Shown here one piece after another: positions 14,150 through 22,966 of a DNA stretch of 25,528 nt (position 1 is its first letter; each line of letters starts with the position of its first letter). Both the position numbers and the translations under genes were made by a program. This DNA is from UBA6049 sp965662345 (GTDB taxonomy: Bacteria > Bacteroidota > Bacteroidia > Flavobacteriales_G > Salibacteraceae): assembly GCA_965662345.1 (NCBI GenBank), contig CBFIHE010000032.1, positions 1-25,528 of the forward strand, written 5' to 3'. A model generated the notes under the pieces. It was not told the DNA's origin. It searched no databases and saw only the letters and a list, made by a program, of their open reading frames with translations.

Positions 14150-14157
14150 TAACTTCG
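14150..14157 (+). promoter_or_regulatory. candidate -7 promoter element
   Basis: TAACTTCG, one mismatch from TAnnTTTG, is 27 bp before the lipoprotein start and identical to the octamer before the gene at 193. It suggests an internal promoter within the 14135-14185 spacer. Confidence 0.3.
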
Positions 14158-14184
14158 CGCCATCGTTTTTAATGGTGATAGCCT

Positions 14185-15081
14185 ATGAACTTAAAAGTTT
14201 GTCTTCTCAGTGCTTTTGCATTGGCAGCTTTATTTGTTGGGTGTAACCCCGATAAAATAGAAGCTACCATACCTGGTTATGTATACATAGACTCGTTCTC
14301 TATCAACTACCCAACACCAGCAGAATCAGGTCGTGGCGCACAAAAAGTTACTGAGGCATGGATCTATGTAAATGACGAATTACATAGCGTTACACCTTTA
14401 CCCGGCACAGTGCCCATCCCACAGGTGGGAACAAATCAGCGCATTTCTATTGGACCAGGAATAAGACAAAACGGAATAGCAGCTACACGTGTAGAATATC
14501 CGTTTTATGAGCGTTATGAAGTTATTATTCCTGAAGTAGAACCAGATTCAACCTACCATCTTTTACCCGTAACTCAATATACAGATGCTACTCTGTTTCC
14601 CTACATGGAAGACTTTGAAAGTTCTGTGGTACAGCTTGACTCTATCAGCTCAAGTGATGTAAACATCTACAAAGAGTCTATGGGCCAAGATACAGAACCC
14701 TACGGTAGATTTGTTGGAAAAGCAGTTTTAACGGCAGATAAGCCAGACTTGAAACTTGCTTCTAGTGAGCTTTACGCATTGCCCAAAGGAGGTGCTCCTG
14801 TATATCTTGAGTTAGATTATAAGTGTAACGCTCAGTTTATTGTTGGGGTGATTTATCAGCTTCCACAGCAGAACCCAGTTGATTATCCTGTGGTATGGGT
14901 TCAGCCCACAAATAGAGAAACAGGAACTCCAGAGTGGAATAAGATGTATATAGAGTTAACCCCACATGTTAGCTCAAACTTAACCGCTCTTGGTTTTGGT
15001 TTTACATTAACGGCTAGCCATGAACCTGCTAATTCTGAGAGCGTACTTTACTTCGATAACCTAAAAATCGTGCATCGATAA
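14185..15081 (+). CDS. lipoprotein of unknown function
   Basis: A 298-residue protein with a type II signal peptide: hydrophobic core then the lipobox LFVGC, with C20 as the lipidated residue. The mature part is strand-rich. The first half has TEAWIYVNDELHSVTPLPG and RISIGPGIRQNG, which look like a carboxypeptidase-regulatory or fibronectin-like beta sandwich. The second half runs from FPYMEDFESSVVQLDS to ESVLYFDNLKIVHR, with PVYLELDYKCN and WNKMYIELTPHV. That pattern, ending in a YFDNLKI strand, is typical of jelly-roll galactose-binding-like modules in Bacteroidota. It probably sits in the outer membrane. Its stop codon is one base from the sugar-transferase ATG, so the two are translationally linked and likely act together. 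No family name is assigned. Confidence 0.82.
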   Translation: MNLKVCLLSAFALAALFVGCNPDKIEATIPGYVYIDSFSINYPTPAESGRGAQKVTEAWIYVNDELHSVTPLPGTVPIPQVGTNQRISIGPGIRQNGIAATRVEYPFYERYEVIIPEVEPDSTYHLLPVTQYTDATLFPYMEDFESSVVQLDSISSSDVNIYKESMGQDTEPYGRFVGKAVLTADKPDLKLASSELYALPKGGAPVYLELDYKCNAQFIVGVIYQLPQQNPVDYPVVWVQPTNRETGTPEWNKMYIELTPHVSSNLTALGFGFTLTASHEPANSESVLYFDNLKIVHR

Positions 15082-15082
15082 A

Positions 15083-16501
15083 ATGTTGAATCGCAGAGCG
15101 GAAAGGCTCAAATATTTTATTGCCGATTTTTTGATGGCAGCCTTAGCGTGGGTAACGTTTTACCTCTATCGCAAGGTGTACATAGAACCGCTTAAATTTG
15201 AAGGGCAAGTAGCTCTTGAATTCAACGATAAGTTCTTTTTGGCTCTCATCTTAATCCCAGTTTTTTGGGTGAATTTCTATTATCTAACTGGCTATTACAA
15301 AGACCCCTATCGCAAGTCTAGACTGAGTGAGTTGTCTAAATCATTATTGCATACACTAGTTGGGGTACTCATCTTATTCTTTGCGTTCATTTTAGATGAT
15401 CAAATTCCTGATTACCGCTCGTATTATTACCTCTTTTTTGCGCTATTCTGTTTTCATTTTGTGCTCACTTTTCTAGCGCGTCTGCTTTTTTCAACCATTA
15501 CTGCTCATAGAGTGCACAACCGTATAATTGGTTTCAACACGCTTATTATTGGTAGTAGTGAAAAAGCTGTTGAACTGTATGATGAACTTGAATCTGCTAA
15601 AAAATCAAGTGGGTTTAAGCTAGTAGGGTTTGTTCATGTGAACGGTGGTAAGAACATGCAGTTAAAAGACAAACTCAAACACCTAGGCCATGCCGATGAT
15701 GTTGAATCGATTATCTTAGAAAATAAAATTGAAGAAGTAATCATAGCGGTAGAGTCATCTGAACATCCGTTAATCACGAAAATATTAAGTCGTCTTTACC
15801 CCTTAAATGTTTTTGTTAAAATCATACCAGATATGTATGACATCTTATCTGGTCAGGTTAAAATGACATCCATATTTGGAGCACCGCTTATAGAGGTGAG
15901 ACAAGAAATAATGCCCGCCTGGCAACAGAGCTTGAAGCGTGCAATGGATATAGGTATTTCGCTTTTTGTAATCACTTTTTTTAGCTGGTTGTTTATGCTA
16001 GTGGCGCTTATTATAAAACTTACCAGTAAGGGTCCTGTTTTTTATAATCACGAGCGCATTGGTAAAAATGGGAAACCTTTTACCATCTATAAGTTCAGGT
16101 CTATGCAAGTAGATGCTGAAAAAAATGGCCCGCAACTAACCAAAGAGAACGACCCAAGAGTTACCTCTTTTGGCAGGTTTATGCGTAAAAGCAGGTTAGA
16201 TGAGCTTCCGCAATTCTACAATGTGCTCATAGGAGATATGAGTTTGGTTGGTCCAAGACCTGAAAGGCAATACTTCATAGACCGCATCATGGAGCGGTCT
16301 CCTCATTACAGATACCTAATGAAGGTTAGACCAGGCATAACTAGCTGGGGGCAAGTGAAATTTGGCTATGCCTCAACCATAGAACAAATGGTAAGAAGGT
16401 TGGAATACGATATCATCTATATTGAAAACATGTCTTTGTTTGTAGATTTCAAAATATTGATTTACACAGTGCTTATTGTACTCCAGGGCAGAGGCCAATA
16501 A
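15083..16501 (+). CDS. polyprenyl-phosphate glycosyl-1-phosphate transferase (exopolysaccharide initiating sugar transferase)
   Basis: A 472-residue inner-membrane enzyme of the WbaP/WcaJ family. It starts surface-polysaccharide repeat units by moving a sugar-1-phosphate from a nucleotide sugar onto undecaprenyl phosphate. Order: four to five membrane helices (about 10-150), a CoA-binding-like Rossmann domain (about 155-270, FNTLIIGSSEKAVELYDEL onward), a membrane-embedded helix after KRAMDIGISL, then the catalytic domain. The catalytic domain carries KFRSM (337-341), SRLDELPQ (370-377; D373/E374 are the expected catalytic pair), GDMSLVGPRPE and RPGITSWGQV. The length matches the family. It directly follows the lipoprotein (1 bp). 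No Wzx, Wzy or further glycosyltransferases are in the window, so the rest of the pathway is elsewhere. The donor sugar is unknown. Confidence 0.94.
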   Translation: MLNRRAERLKYFIADFLMAALAWVTFYLYRKVYIEPLKFEGQVALEFNDKFFLALILIPVFWVNFYYLTGYYKDPYRKSRLSELSKSLLHTLVGVLILFFAFILDDQIPDYRSYYYLFFALFCFHFVLTFLARLLFSTITAHRVHNRIIGFNTLIIGSSEKAVELYDELESAKKSSGFKLVGFVHVNGGKNMQLKDKLKHLGHADDVESIILENKIEEVIIAVESSEHPLITKILSRLYPLNVFVKIIPDMYDILSGQVKMTSIFGAPLIEVRQEIMPAWQQSLKRAMDIGISLFVITFFSWLFMLVALIIKLTSKGPVFYNHERIGKNGKPFTIYKFRSMQVDAEKNGPQLTKENDPRVTSFGRFMRKSRLDELPQFYNVLIGDMSLVGPRPERQYFIDRIMERSPHYRYLMKVRPGITSWGQVKFGYASTIEQMVRRLEYDIIYIENMSLFVDFKILIYTVLIVLQGRGQ

Positions 16502-16531
16502 AATAGGCCAATAATTTTCATCATTGGCCTA
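16500..16531 (-). terminator. hairpin terminator between convergent sugar transferase and clpB
   Basis: The 9-bp perfect stem TAGGCCAAT (16504-16512) / ATTGGCCTA (16523-16531) has a 10-nt loop. On the minus strand TTTTA follows, so it best serves clpB. It abuts the sugar-transferase stop codon and may also stop that transcript. Confidence 0.7.
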
Positions 16532-16565
16532 CTTCTATCAATAGAGGTTTTCCTTAGCCATAGGC

Positions 16566-19178
16566 TTATACCGCTTCACTTTCTATGGGTTTTCTGAATA
16601 CAAACTCATCTTCAAATGAGTCTAGAACTATTTGATCGCCTACTGTAAACTTTCCTGCCAACAACTCTTTACTCAGGGTATTAAGCACCTCTCGCTGAAT
16701 AATTCGTTTCACAGGTCTTGCACCAAATTGAGGGTCAAACCCTAAAGATGCCAATTTATCTAGTACTTCTTCTGTAGCTGAGAGTTCAATTCCCTGTTTC
16801 TCAACCTTAGCCACTAGTAAATTGAATTGTAGTCTCACTATTTTCTTCACATGCTCTCTGGAAAGCGGTGTAAAGAGAATGGTTTCATCGATACGGTTAA
16901 GGAATTCTGGTTTCAATGATTGTCTTAAAAATACGTTCAACTCACTTTTAGTTTGCTCAAACAAACGCTCTTCATCTCCTGGAACAACATCGGTGAATTG
17001 TTTAGCAATAATATCAGAACCTAGATTAGAGGTCATAATTACAATTGCGTTCTTAAAATTAGCTACACGACCTTTGTTATCAGTTAATCTTCCATCATCC
17101 AATACTTGCAAAAGCGTGTTGAATACATCTGCGTGAGCTTTCTCAATCTCATCAAGAAGAATCACACTGTATGGCTTTCTTCTCACAGCTTCTGTGAGTT
17201 GTCCACCTTCATCGTATCCAACGTATCCTGGAGGAGCTCCAACCAGCCTAGACACACTGTGTCTTTCTTGGTATTCACTCATATCTATACGCGTTATCGC
17301 ATTCTCATTATTAAACAGAAACTCTGCTAACGCTTTGGCTAATTCTGTTTTACCTACACCTGTTGTTCCTAAGAATAAAAATGAACCTACAGGTCTGTTT
17401 TCATCTTGTAAGCCTGCACGACTCCTTCTAACCGCATCGGCTACAGATACAACTGCTTCATTCTGCCCCACCACACGTTTGTGCAACTCATCTTCTAAGA
17501 CTAGTAGTTTTTCTCTTTCGCTTTGAAGCATTTTAGATACGGGTACTCCGCTCCATTTGCTTACAACCTCAGCAATGTCCTCTGCGTCTACCTCTTCTTT
17601 AATCAGTACGGAACCATTGGCTTTCATTTCTGCCATTCTCGCCTCAAATGCTTTGAGCTGATTTGTGGCCTCTACCATTTTGCCGTAACGAATTTCTGCC
17701 ACTTTACCCAAGTCGCCATCTCGCTCTGCACGCTGGGCTTCTAGCTTGTAGCTTTCTTGTTGCTCCTTGATTAGCTGGAGACCGTCTACCACCTCTTTCT
17801 CGCTATTCCATTGAGCTTTAATTTGATCTCTCTCTTCAGATAAATCACCTATTTCATGATTTAGCTTATCTAATTTAGCTACGTCATTCTCGCGCTTAAT
17901 AGCTTCTCTTTCAATTTCTAGTTGACGTATTTTACGCTCAATTTCATCTAGTTCTACAGGCATGGAGTTAATCTCCATCCGCATTTTCGCTGAAGCTTCA
18001 TCCATTAAGTCAATAGCCTTGTCTGGCAGAAAACGATCTGTAATGTAGCGCTGACTCAGTTCTACGGATGCAATGATTGCCTCATCCTTAATTCTTACCT
18101 TATGATGGGTTTCGTATTTTTCTTTTATACCCCGTAGAATAGAAATAGCATCTTCTTCTGTAGGTTCATCTACCAACACTTGCTGAAAGCGTCTTTCTAA
18201 CGCCTTATCCTTTTCAAAGTACTTTTGATATTCGTTCAATGTAGTAGCCCCAACCGCGCGCAACTCTCCTCTAGCCAATGCAGGCTTGAGAATGTTGGCT
18301 GCATCCATTGCTCCTTCTCCTCCACCTGCTCCAACTAGAACATGAATTTCATCAATGAACAATATGATTTGGCCATCTGCAGCGGTTACTTCTTTAACTA
18401 CAGCTTTTAGTCTTTCTTCAAACTCTCCCTTGTACTTTGCGCCTGCTACTAACGCGCCCATATCAAGACTAAAAATCTCCTTAGATTTAAGATTATCGGG
18501 AACATCACCATTTACAATTCGGTGGGCTATGCCTTCTGCAATAGCCGTTTTACCAACTCCGGGTTCACCTATTAATATGGGATTGTTTTTGGTTCTTCTT
18601 GACAAAATCTGCAGTACTCTTCTTATTTCATCATCTCGCCCAATTACTGGATCTAACTTACCCAACCGAGCTTTTTCGTTTAGGTGATTAGCATACTTGT
18701 TTAAGGCATTGTAGGATTCTTCAGCACTATGAGAATCCACTTTCTCACCCTTGCGTAATTCTTGTATCGCCTTAGCTACATCTGCATTACTTAAACCACT
18801 GTCTTTCATCATTGAAGCAACAGGGTCTGTTCCATTGAGAATTCCCTGAAAGATGTGCTCTAACGAGACAAATTCATCTTTATTGGTTGTTGCTAGCTCT
18901 TGTGCCTTTCCCAAAGCCTTTGTTGCTTCTTTAGAAAGGTAAACATCTCCTCCAGAAACCTTTGGATATCCTGAAATAATGCTATCTAAAGTACTTCTGA
19001 ATGCCTGATCGTTTACGCCAGATTTCTTTAGAAGAAAAGGAATGATATTCTCGTCAACTTCTATAACACCTTTTAAAAGATGGCCGGTTTGAATAGCTTG
19101 TTGCTCATTACCAGCTGCTATCTGTTGACCTTGTTGAATCGCTTCTTGCGACTTTATTGTGAACTTATTGAAATTCAT
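16566..19178 (-). CDS. clpB: ATP-dependent disaggregase chaperone ClpB
   Basis: An 870-residue hexameric AAA+ disaggregase that rescues aggregated proteins with DnaK. Domains: Clp N-terminal repeats (about 1-145); NBD1 with Walker A GEPGVGKT (204-211), LFIDEIHVLVGAGGGEGAMDAANILKP and the ELRAVGATTLNEYQKY pore/sensor region; the coiled-coil middle domain (about 400-530, rich in E/K/Q); NBD2 with Walker A GTTGVGKT (604-611), YQERHSVSRLVGAPPGYVGYDEGG (pore loop 2), VILLDEIEKAH, and sensor GARPVKRIIQ near the end. The middle domain and lack of a ClpP-binding loop separate it from ClpA/ClpC. All ATPase motifs are intact. It is transcribed alone from about 80 bp of leader in which I could not identify a heat-shock-specific element. 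Confidence 0.98.
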   Translation of the reverse strand: MNFNKFTIKSQEAIQQGQQIAAGNEQQAIQTGHLLKGVIEVDENIIPFLLKKSGVNDQAFRSTLDSIISGYPKVSGGDVYLSKEATKALGKAQELATTNKDEFVSLEHIFQGILNGTDPVASMMKDSGLSNADVAKAIQELRKGEKVDSHSAEESYNALNKYANHLNEKARLGKLDPVIGRDDEIRRVLQILSRRTKNNPILIGEPGVGKTAIAEGIAHRIVNGDVPDNLKSKEIFSLDMGALVAGAKYKGEFEERLKAVVKEVTAADGQIILFIDEIHVLVGAGGGEGAMDAANILKPALARGELRAVGATTLNEYQKYFEKDKALERRFQQVLVDEPTEEDAISILRGIKEKYETHHKVRIKDEAIIASVELSQRYITDRFLPDKAIDLMDEASAKMRMEINSMPVELDEIERKIRQLEIEREAIKRENDVAKLDKLNHEIGDLSEERDQIKAQWNSEKEVVDGLQLIKEQQESYKLEAQRAERDGDLGKVAEIRYGKMVEATNQLKAFEARMAEMKANGSVLIKEEVDAEDIAEVVSKWSGVPVSKMLQSEREKLLVLEDELHKRVVGQNEAVVSVADAVRRSRAGLQDENRPVGSFLFLGTTGVGKTELAKALAEFLFNNENAITRIDMSEYQERHSVSRLVGAPPGYVGYDEGGQLTEAVRRKPYSVILLDEIEKAHADVFNTLLQVLDDGRLTDNKGRVANFKNAIVIMTSNLGSDIIAKQFTDVVPGDEERLFEQTKSELNVFLRQSLKPEFLNRIDETILFTPLSREHVKKIVRLQFNLLVAKVEKQGIELSATEEVLDKLASLGFDPQFGARPVKRIIQREVLNTLSKELLAGKFTVGDQIVLDSFEDEFVFRKPIESEAV

Positions 19179-19262
19179 GGTGTGTGTTTTTTACGATTAT
19201 CTTCCAATTATCAAACCGAAGACACATCTCGCTCAAAAACAAGACATTACGGCATAATGAAT

Positions 19263-19289
19263 AAAAAAAAGCCGCCAACTTGGCGACTT
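19263..19289 (-). terminator. intrinsic terminator after the secreted-protein gene
   Basis: On the minus strand, AAGTCGCC / GGCGGCTT (8 bp including one G-U pair) with an AAGTT loop is followed by eight T. It begins 27 bp after the stop codon of the gene at 19316 and separates it from clpB. The plus side is also T-rich. Confidence 0.85.
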
Positions 19290-19315
19290 TTTCTTTACGA
19301 CTATGTCAATACTAC

Positions 19316-19843
19316 TTATTCTCTAACGGCTTCTCCATTTAAAGGAAGGGCATCAAAACCTACCATAAGTGTAATACATCCTTCGATGCTTACCCCTTCA
19401 GCAATATCATCATCATATGCTGGCAATTCGTATTCTACATAGAGTGTAGAGTATTGTTCAGGCATAGAATTTGTTTCAAATATCACTTCACGTTCAGAGC
19501 CAGAATGTCTGAATAGTTCTGTTCTGTTCTTCTTGCCGTAAGCTTTATCGTAAATCACAATATTTACTGTTTGTCCAGAAGGAACACCATCCTTATTGAA
19601 AATAAGCCTGTAAGGCATGTCTCTCAATAACTCTACAATGGTTTCTCTTATTTGGTTATACGGTTTTGCTTCAAATGGCTTTGCTTTAAACCCACTGTAG
19701 CGGTATGGCTTTAAATTCTTAACGGATTTAGACCTAGATTCATCTTTGGTGCAATAATCTATTGTTTCGCTTTGCGCAATGGATGTCCCCGTAATGAGAA
19801 CAAGGCTAAAAATTGAAAGAAGGATTGTCTTTGTTTTCATCAT
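19316..19843 (-). CDS. small secreted protein of unknown function
   Basis: A 175-residue exported protein with a signal peptide (about 1-23, ending TSIAQS). The mature part is strand-rich with a basic N-terminal stretch (SRSKSVKNLKPYRYSGFKAKPFEAKPY). Later come VNIVIYDKAYGKKNRTELF, REVIFETNSMPEQYSTLYVEYELPAY and a closing hydrophobic strand GCITLMVGFDALPLNGEAVRE. Two cysteines in the mature part (in DYCTK and EGCITL) could form a disulphide. There is no lipobox and no T9SS tail. An alternative start is the second methionine, one codon later. It lies 14 bp after the lipoprotein gene, so the two share a transcript and perhaps a function in the envelope. Family not recognised. Confidence 0.78.
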   Translation of the reverse strand: MMKTKTILLSIFSLVLITGTSIAQSETIDYCTKDESRSKSVKNLKPYRYSGFKAKPFEAKPYNQIRETIVELLRDMPYRLIFNKDGVPSGQTVNIVIYDKAYGKKNRTELFRHSGSEREVIFETNSMPEQYSTLYVEYELPAYDDDIAEGVSIEGCITLMVGFDALPLNGEAVRE

Positions 19844-19857
19844 GTAAGGATCTCTAA

Positions 19858-20721
19858 TTAACTGTATGACTTTCTAAGTTCTATAATTTTTGTAGATAAA
19901 GTGTTCATTTCACTTAGACTCAACAATGGGAAATTCTCTGTACCTGCTTCTTTTACAGAATTATACCCTTTGAAGTCGTTATTTAAATCCATGAGCTCAT
20001 TGTAGAACTTCTCATACTGGCCAGTACTTACATCTTCACTTTCCATAGCCAAGAGTAAATTATCTAAGATGAACATTTGCTCCACTATTCTTTCAGAGAC
20101 TCTAGACTTGTCTTTGTCTGTATTTGTCTCAATAGCAAGATACATTCCTTCTACCCAGGCAGCTCCAAATATAACTGTGGCCAACCCTTGCATTTCATTT
20201 TCTTCTATATACGCATCCCGAGCTGAATTAACGCTCTCTAGAACATCTAGTGTTTTGTTCTTATCTCCCAAAGCGTCCTCTAGAGAACTGAGGGTACTGT
20301 CTTGACTTTCAGTTACCTCCATGCCCATTGAGCGAGTAATATCAGAAACTGCCTTGAAATACAACTGAACCTCTTCAGCATCTTCATTAACAACAAAATA
20401 AGCCAAGTCTGCAGTGTAGAAACCTGCTCCAATTGCTCTTTCAACTTGAGTATTGTATTCAGCAACATTTTCTATTGGAAGTGGGACTTCTGGATTAAAA
20501 GTCATTCCCGCATTCTCGAAAACCGTAATGATTTCTACTGCCGATGGGAAAACGATTGACAACTCTTGCTCAACAGTTTCTGCTCCAGAAGTAAGATCTT
20601 CTGTTACTTCCATATCTATGTTAGGAGGAGTATTTTCACTTTCTCCGTTGCTAGACCCGCATGCTGCTGCAAACAAGGAAACAGGCAAAATCACGTATGC
20701 CAAATATTTTTTCATTTTCAC
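19858..20721 (-). CDS. helical lipoprotein of unknown function
   Basis: A 287-residue protein with a type II signal peptide and lipobox (FAAAC, C21) followed by a Ser/Gly/Asn/Glu-rich linker. The mature part is acidic and largely helical: VEQELSIVFPSAVEIITVFENAGM, YNTQVERAIGAGFYTADLAYFV, EEVQLYFKAVSDITRSMGM, GLATVIFGAAWVEGMYLAIETN, and a long charged C-terminal helix pair. The repeated helix lengths suggest a bundle with internal pseudo-repeats. It should be anchored in the outer or inner membrane, facing the periplasm. It is first of a two-gene unit with the secreted protein at 19316. A weak -7-like element TACTTTAG (20739-20746, minus) lies 17 bp before the start codon. Confidence 0.82.
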   Translation of the reverse strand: MKMKKYLAYVILPVSLFAAACGSSNGESENTPPNIDMEVTEDLTSGAETVEQELSIVFPSAVEIITVFENAGMTFNPEVPLPIENVAEYNTQVERAIGAGFYTADLAYFVVNEDAEEVQLYFKAVSDITRSMGMEVTESQDSTLSSLEDALGDKNKTLDVLESVNSARDAYIEENEMQGLATVIFGAAWVEGMYLAIETNTDKDKSRVSERIVEQMFILDNLLLAMESEDVSTGQYEKFYNELMDLNNDFKGYNSVKEAGTENFPLLSLSEMNTLSTKIIELRKSYS

Positions 20722-20784
20722 TACTATTTGTTATTGTGCTAAAGTAAAGAAGATTTTCGGGAAGAAGACAGACCAAGCTAAGGA

Positions 20785-20816
20785 ATAAAAAAAGCCCGCA
20801 AACATTGCGGGCTTTT
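20785..20816 (-). terminator. strong intrinsic terminator after the two-helix membrane protein gene
   Basis: A 12-bp perfect stem (AAAAGCCCGCAA / TTGCGGGCTTTT) with an ACA loop. On the minus strand it is followed by a T-rich stretch. It lies 20 bp after the stop codon of the gene at 20836. Confidence 0.9.
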
Positions 20817-20835
20817 AACTTAAATAAGATTGGTG

Positions 20836-21345
20836 TTATGCTGCTAACGGAGCTGTTTGTTGTATTGCAGGAACCTCTTCCATTGCAACAATTACATTTT
20901 CCTCTTGCATTCCAATTATATCTTCAATGATGAAGTGCGCTTTTGTTGCAGGAACAAAGCGAAGAGGCATACTAATAAAGTAGCGTTTACCATCTTCATT
21001 CATTTTAAAACGTAGGCGTTTCCAAAACAAGAAACCCTTGTATTCTATCTCCTCAATATCTGACTTAACCACACGAACTAAGTTAGACTTAATACTCATC
21101 TCATCTAATGAGAAAAAATGACCTGTAGCAAACTCAAGATAATCTGTGTTTGTACTGAACTTCAGTAGCAACCTAGTTCGCCTGAGCAGTACAAAAAGAA
21201 GCACCAAAGAACCAGTAGCGTGGACGAGATACTCTTGAGCAAAGCCTGTTAGAAAATTGAGAAGTAATAAAAAACCGTAACTAATTACGACTAACCAGAA
21301 AAGGGAGGTAGAAAGCTTAGGTAACATTGAGTTATTGATGCTCAT
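20836..21345 (-). CDS. small membrane protein with two helices and a beta-rich cytosolic domain
   Basis: A 169-residue protein. There are two adjacent hydrophobic helices near the start (about 13-33, LFWLVVISYGFLLLLNFL, and about 40-56, ATGSLVLLFVLL), then RRTRLLLKF. The remaining 100 or so residues alternate strands (FFSLDEMSIKSNLVRVV, IEEIEYKGFLFWKRLRFKM, RYFISMPLRFV), followed by a helix and a flexible end (AIQQTAPLAA). The arrangement of two helices plus a compact strand domain resembles bacterial PH-domain-like membrane proteins, but I cannot assign a family. It is transcribed alone, bounded by a strong terminator. Confidence 0.72.
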   Translation of the reverse strand: MSINNSMLPKLSTSLFWLVVISYGFLLLLNFLTGFAQEYLVHATGSLVLLFVLLRRTRLLLKFSTNTDYLEFATGHFFSLDEMSIKSNLVRVVKSDIEEIEYKGFLFWKRLRFKMNEDGKRYFISMPLRFVPATKAHFIIEDIIGMQEENVIVAMEEVPAIQQTAPLAA

Positions 21346-21459
21346 ACCTAAACTTTAAATTATTATGAAACAAACATAGCCTGAATATGTGGGCCTAAAA
21401 CTGCCAGAATACTGCTATGGGTATAAGATGCAGGAATGTAGGAATAAGGTGCAAACAGC

Positions 21460-22230
21460 CTAATTGACCAACTGTTTGATGATTCTTAGCTTGTGAGTGT
21501 AGTCTCTAAGCTCTGGGTTATATATACCCTGATGGTCTATACGGTCTATACGTACTTTACCAGATGCATGTATAATATAGTTATCTCCCAGCAAGATACC
21601 CACATGTATTATATTCCCCTCTTCATTGTCAAAGAATGCTAAATCTCCTGGTTCTGCTTCTTCTATAAAGCTCAAGGTAACACCCTCATTGGCTTGGTCT
21701 TTAGCATCTCGTGGTAGGCTGATACCACACATGGCATAGACAACCTGAGATAACCCAGAACAATCAATTCCAAAAGGACCTCTACCTCCCCAGAGATAGG
21801 GAGCATTCAAATACATGCGTGCAAGCTCAACAAGCTTGTCTCTACCTTTAAACTTAGCCTCATTAACTTCTCCGTAAATCTGGAAGCGGTGGTTACCCAT
21901 TTCAAATAGTGAGTCTTTCAGAGGAGGAACAGTAGAACCCAGCACTATAGGTGTTAGACTTCCTTCTGTTTCATGCTTTACCAGTGAAACAAGCTCTGCG
22001 GTGTAGAAAGACATTGGACTACTAACCTGTGATTCAGTGCATGAATCAAATAATTTGCGGTCTATCCAAGCTTCATAATTGTCATGTGAGCAAGAAATAC
22101 GAATCCATTTCTTGCGCTCTTCGAGTACACGATAAGTTTCGCCAAACAACAACTGCGTAACTTGCTCAGCAGATTCTGAGGGTTCTACTCTGCAAGGGAT
22201 TACACTTATAGTTGTTATTCCGTACTTCAT
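21460..22230 (-). CDS. NlpC/P60 (C40) peptidase with N-terminal SH3b domains
   Basis: 256 residues from ATG 22230. Residues about 5-130 hold SH3b-type wall-binding folds (VIPCRVEPSESAEQVTQLLFGE, RVLEERKKWIRISC, YEAWIDRKLF, then a second unit ending FQIYGEVNEA). Residues about 131-256 form the NlpC/P60 catalytic domain: LARMYLNAPYLWGGRGPFG, the nucleophile C157 in IDCSGLSQ, H209 in IIHVGIL and a third polar residue H221 in IIHASG. This is the layout of YkfC-type gamma-D-glutamyl-L-diamino acid endopeptidases that trim recycled peptidoglycan peptides. No signal peptide is evident, which fits a cytosolic recycling role; that is an inference. The upstream boundary is lost in the N gap that also contains the end of the thiolase gene. 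Confidence 0.92.
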   Translation of the reverse strand: MKYGITTISVIPCRVEPSESAEQVTQLLFGETYRVLEERKKWIRISCSHDNYEAWIDRKLFDSCTESQVSSPMSFYTAELVSLVKHETEGSLTPIVLGSTVPPLKDSLFEMGNHRFQIYGEVNEAKFKGRDKLVELARMYLNAPYLWGGRGPFGIDCSGLSQVVYAMCGISLPRDAKDQANEGVTLSFIEEAEPGDLAFFDNEEGNIIHVGILLGDNYIIHASGKVRIDRIDHQGIYNPELRDYTHKLRIIKQLVN

Positions 22231-22265
22231 AAAAAAGAAAGCTTGACAAATAAAGGCACGGTTCT

Positions 22266-22966
22266 NNNNNNNNNNNNNNNNNNNNNNNNNNNNNNNNNNN
22301 NNNNNNNNNNNNNNNNNNNNNNNNNNNNNNNNNNNNNNNNNNNNNNNNNNNNNNNNNNNNNNNNNNNNNNNNNNNNNNNNNNNNNNNNNNNNNNNNNNNN
22401 NNNNNNNNNNNNNNNNNNNNNNNNNNNNNNNNNNNNNNNNNNNNNNNNNNNNNNNNNNNNNNNNNNNNNNNNNNNNNNNNNNNNNNNNNNNNNNNNNNNN
22501 NNNNNNNNNNNNNNNNNNNNNNNNNNNNNNNNNNNNNNNNNNNNNNNNNNNNNNNNNNNNNNNNNNNNNNNNNNNNNNNNNNNNNNNNNNNNNNNNNNNN
22601 NNNNNNNNNNNNNNNNNNNNNNNNNNNNNNNNNNNNNNNNNNNNNNNNNNNNNNNNNNNNNNNNNNNNNNNNNNNNNNNNNNNNNNNNNNNNNNNNNNNN
22701 NNNNNNNNNNNNNNNNNNNNNNNNNNNNNNNNNNNNNNNNNNNNNNNNNNNNNNNNNNNNNNNNNNNNNNNNNNNNNNNNNNNNNNNNNNNNNNNNNNNN
22801 NNNNNNNNNNNNNNNNNNNNNNNNNNNNNNNNNNNNNNNNNNNNNNNNNNNNNNNNNNNNNNNNNNNNNNNNNNNNNNNNNNNNNNNNNNNNNNNNNNNN
22901 NNNNNNNNNNNNNNNNNNNNNNNNNNNNNNNNNNNNNNNNNNNNNNNNNNNNNNNNNNNNNNNNNN
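22266..22966. other. assembly gap of 701 unknown bases
   Basis: This is a run of N. Any reading frame continued through it is artificial. The thiolase reading from 23499 needs about 645 more bases to reach the family's normal length of about 392 residues. If the gap length is a true estimate, the gene would end around 22320, just short of the gap's far edge. Confidence 1.
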
